Below are positions 61,444 to 64,000 of a DNA stretch of 64,000 nt, one piece after another. The notes beneath the pieces were generated by a model. The model worked only from the letters and a program-made list of their open reading frames with translations, did no database searches and had not been told where the DNA came from. Both the position numbers and the translations under genes were made by a program. Each line of letters starts with the position of its first letter. Position 1 is the first letter of the stretch. The stretch comes from Naumovozyma dairenensis CBS 421 (Eukaryota; Ascomycota; Saccharomycetes; Saccharomycetales; Saccharomycetaceae), in NCBI RefSeq assembly GCF_000227115.2, contig NC_016485.2, positions 720,025-784,024 on the forward strand. The letters are read 5' to 3'.

Positions 61444-64000
61444 ATGGGTCGATTGAGTGGATTAGAATTGAATAATTTCAAATCCTATAAAGGCATTACG
61501 AAAGTCGGTTTCGGAGATTCCAATTTCACCAGTATCATAGGCCCTAATGGGTCAGGTAAATCAAACATGATGGATGCTATTTCATTCGTATTGGGTGTTA
61601 GAAGTAGTCATTTACGTTCCAATATCGTTAAAGATCTGATATATAGAGGTGTTATCAATGATAATGGTGATACAAACGAACATGGGAAAGTTACTTCTGC
61701 ATACGTTAAGGCATTCTACGAAAAGAATACAGCTGATGATGGCGATAATGATGATGATGATGATGAGAGACCAGTGGAATTAATGAGAGCAATATCTACT
61801 AATGGTGATACCACTTATAAGATTAATGGTAAAACTGTTACTTATAAGGAATATTCTGAATTTTTGGAAAGGGAAAATATTTTAATTAAAGCTAAAAATT
61901 TCTTGGTTTTCCAAGGTGATGTTGAACAAATTGCATCTCAATCTCCTATGGATTTATCAAAATTATTTGAAGAAGTTTCTGGATCTATACAATATAAGAA
62001 GGAATATGATGAATTGAAGGAACAAATTGAGAAATTAAATCAATCTGCTGCGGAATCAATTAGAAATAGAAGAAGAATTCATGGTGAATTGAAAACTTAT
62101 AAAGAAGGTATCACAAAAGATGAAGAATATAAAAATAATATTGAAAAAAGGAAAAAATATTATATGTATTTAGTCCTGTGGCAATTATATCATTTAGAAA
62201 ATGAAAAGAAAAAATCTTTAGATAATTTGAAAAATGCAAAATCAGAAATATCACAATTGAAGAATAAAATTACCAATGAAGAAAAAAATTTACAAAGATC
62301 AAAAAGTTCCTTCTTAAAGGAAAATTTAAAAGTTAATAAAAAGAGGGAACAACTTAATTATCAGTTAAAGGAAAAGGATAAACTTTTAGAGGATTTGAAT
62401 TCAATAAAAATTCCTCAACGTGCTGCTTCTAAACGTATTAATAATATAGAAAAGAGAATTGAGTCTATTCAGAAAGATATTGAAAGACAACAAGGTTATA
62501 TAAACACTTTTGAAAATCAATTAAAAGTGGTCACTAAGGCTAAAGAATCGTTTGAAAGGGAAATTAAAGAATCTGCTCAAAATTCAAATAAATATAGTTT
62601 GTCAGATGATGATCTAAAACTTTATGAATCTTTAAATGAAAAATATTTAATGGAAAACGGCTCCGCCATAGAACAACAAATATCATTATTGAATAATGAT
62701 AAACAAGAAGTTTTAGAGGAAATGGATAGATTAAATAGAAAGATCGATGCATCAAAAAAAAGAATTACAGAGGAACTTCTAATCTCACAGGAACGTATTC
62801 AAAATGAAAACATTGAATTAGTGTCTTCATTAAATGAAAAAAATAGTATATTTTCTGAAAAGACACATGAATTAAAAACATTACAAGCAGAAATTGAGTC
62901 AAGTAATAACCAAGAGTATGACACTAACTATAAACTTAGAGAAACATTATTGAAATTAGATGATTTGAATGCAAATCAAAGAGAATCAATTAAAGAAAAG
63001 AAACTAAGGGAGAATGTAACCATGTTGAAAAGATTTTTTCCAGGTGTTAGAGGTTTAGTTCACGATTTATGTCGTCCCAAAAAGGATAAATACGGTTTAG
63101 CAGTTTCAACAATTTTAGGTAAAAACTTCGATTCAATCATTGTAGATAATTTGAATGTGGCTCAAGAATGTATCGCATTTTTCAAAAAACAACGTTCAGG
63201 GACTGCTTCATTTATTCCATTAGATACAATTTCTTCCGAGCAACCAACTTTGAATTTGCCTTCGTCTCAAGATTACATTTTAACTATCAATGCTATTGAA
63301 TACGATCCTGAATATGAAAGAGCGATGCAATATGTTTGTTCAGATTCAATCATTTGTAATTCATTGGATATTGCTAGAGATTTAAAATGGAATAAAGGTG
63401 TACGATCTAAATTAGTAACAATAGAGGGTGCTTTGATTCATAAAGCAGGGTTAATGACAGGTGGTATATCTAAAGATAGTAATAATAGGTGGGATAAGGA
63501 AGAATATCAAAGTTTAATGACCTTGAAGGATAAATTATTATTACAAGTTGAAGAGATTTCTACCAAATCTCGTCTTTCTTCTACTAGAGCTAGAGATGTC
63601 GAGATCGAACTATCAACACTAAATGCTGAAATATCTAGTCTCAGGATGCAACTGTCACAAGTACAAAGATCCCTCGATGAGAATAAAACTGAAATAAATC
63701 ATCAAAATACCCTATTAGATCAGCAATATAATCCAAAATTAAAGTCACTGAAAGAAAAAGTTGATGAGTTCGACAAATCTTGGAACGAATTAAAATCAAA
63801 TAAAGAGAAATTACAAAATGAAATATTCAAAGAGTTGACTGATAAAGTTGGATTCACAATAGAGGAATATGAACGCCATTCTGGAGAATTATTAAGGAAA
63901 CAATCAAAAGAATTACAACAGCTTCAAAAGGAGATATTAAACATTGAGAATAAGCTACAATTCGAAATTGAAAGATTGGAAAATACGCAGAAAAGACTGA
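61444..64000 (+). CDS. SMC1: SMC1, cohesin ATPase subunit (5' part, cut by window end)
   Basis: The frame is open from ATG 61444 to the window end, giving about 852 residues of a protein of roughly 1225. It starts MGRLSGLELNNFKSYKG. Walker A is GPNGSGKSN near residues 33-41 and the Q-loop region is VFQGDVEQIASQSP near 156. A long coiled coil follows from about 195 to 515. The hinge (FPGVRGLVHDLCRPKKDKYGLAVSTILG through GLMTGGISKDSNNRW) lies near 527-683, then the return coil. Walker B and the signature motif lie beyond the window. Smc1 pairs with Smc3 and Scc1 in cohesin. Short Asp runs in the N-terminal head look like a low-complexity loop. It is divergent from CDC4 (YFL008W/YFL009C). Confidence 0.97.
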   Translation, partial: MGRLSGLELNNFKSYKGITKVGFGDSNFTSIIGPNGSGKSNMMDAISFVLGVRSSHLRSNIVKDLIYRGVINDNGDTNEHGKVTSAYVKAFYEKNTADDGDNDDDDDERPVELMRAISTNGDTTYKINGKTVTYKEYSEFLERENILIKAKNFLVFQGDVEQIASQSPMDLSKLFEEVSGSIQYKKEYDELKEQIEKLNQSAAESIRNRRRIHGELKTYKEGITKDEEYKNNIEKRKKYYMYLVLWQLYHLENEKKKSLDNLKNAKSEISQLKNKITNEEKNLQRSKSSFLKENLKVNKKREQLNYQLKEKDKLLEDLNSIKIPQRAASKRINNIEKRIESIQKDIERQQGYINTFENQLKVVTKAKESFEREIKESAQNSNKYSLSDDDLKLYESLNEKYLMENGSAIEQQISLLNNDKQEVLEEMDRLNRKIDASKKRITEELLISQERIQNENIELVSSLNEKNSIFSEKTHELKTLQAEIESSNNQEYDTNYKLRETLLKLDDLNANQRESIKEKKLRENVTMLKRFFPGVRGLVHDLCRPKKDKYGLAVSTILGKNFDSIIVDNLNVAQECIAFFKKQRSGTASFIPLDTISSEQPTLNLPSSQDYILTINAIEYDPEYERAMQYVCSDSIICNSLDIARDLKWNKGVRSKLVTIEGALIHKAGLMTGGISKDSNNRWDKEEYQSLMTLKDKLLLQVEEISTKSRLSSTRARDVEIELSTLNAEISSLRMQLSQVQRSLDENKTEINHQNTLLDQQYNPKLKSLKEKVDEFDKSWNELKSNKEKLQNEIFKELTDKVGFTIEEYERHSGELLRKQSKELQQLQKEILNIENKLQFEIERLENTQKRL

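Noticed and set aside
1..64000. Ty-type LTRs, transposons, CRISPR arrays or horizontally transferred islands
   Set aside because: No TG...CA long terminal repeats, integrase or reverse-transcriptase fragments, or regularly spaced repeats were recognised, and the gene content is syntenic yeast throughout.
61444..64000. Frameshift in the Asp-rich stretch of SMC1 near 61740-61770
   Set aside because: The frame stays open through the repeat and family motifs follow on both sides, so it is only a low-complexity insertion.

Overview
This window is nuclear DNA from a budding yeast of the family Saccharomycetaceae. The genome is AT-rich, genes are compact and uninterrupted, and almost every gene is recognisable by its protein motifs as the orthologue of a Saccharomyces cerevisiae gene. 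The order follows the left arm of S. cerevisiae chromosome VI (MIL1/YFL034W, RIM15, HAC1, AGX1, CAK1, CAF16, GYP8, STE2, BST1, EPL1, BUD27, FRS2, GAT1, SMX2, GNA1, MDJ1, HSP12, IES1, CDC4, SMC1). Three genes that lie on S. cerevisiae chromosome XII are interleaved: FRS1/YLR060W, SHM2/YLR058C and IES3/YLR052W. The mixture, together with unusually long gene-free gaps (4.1, 3.0, 1.8 and 1.7 kb), fits a post-whole-genome-duplication species that kept a different subset of the two sister copies from S. cerevisiae. Naumovozyma or Kazachstania is my best guess, with low confidence.

Layout. 0-11 kb: MIL1 (with a frame-broken 3' end next to an N), convergent FRS1, and RIM15. 11-15 kb: a large gene-free region. 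15-21 kb: HAC1 with its Ire1-spliced intron, AGX1 and SHM2. 21-28 kb: CAK1, CAF16 and GYP8, all on the minus strand. 28-43.5 kb: STE2, BST1, EPL1, BUD27, an unassigned gene with a GCR1_C-like domain, FRS2 and IES3. 43.5-46.5 kb: a gene-poor GAT1 upstream region. 46.5-64 kb: GAT1, SMX2, GNA1, MDJ1, HSP12, IES1, CDC4 and the 5' part of SMC1, cut by the window end.

The genes are housekeeping and regulatory, not an accessory island. Functions include the unfolded protein response (HAC1), quiescence and nutrient signalling (RIM15, GAT1), one-carbon and glycine metabolism (AGX1, SHM2), mating (STE2), cell cycle and cohesion (CAK1, CDC4, SMC1), chromatin (EPL1, IES1, IES3), both subunits of cytosolic phenylalanyl-tRNA synthetase (FRS1, FRS2), ER quality control (BST1, GYP8) and stress proteins (MDJ1, HSP12).

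The most informative signals are regulatory. HAC1 has both Ire1 stem-loops and a 15-bp 5'UTR-intron pairing that would form the translational attenuator. STE2 has a near-perfect alpha2-Mcm1 operator. SHM2 has three TGACTC boxes. GAT1 has an upstream GATA pair. MDJ1 has a heat-shock element and a Puf3-type 3'UTR motif. HSP12 has a cluster of CCCCT stress elements, and SMC1 has an MCB box. I found no tRNA, rRNA, transposon, CRISPR array or centromere.
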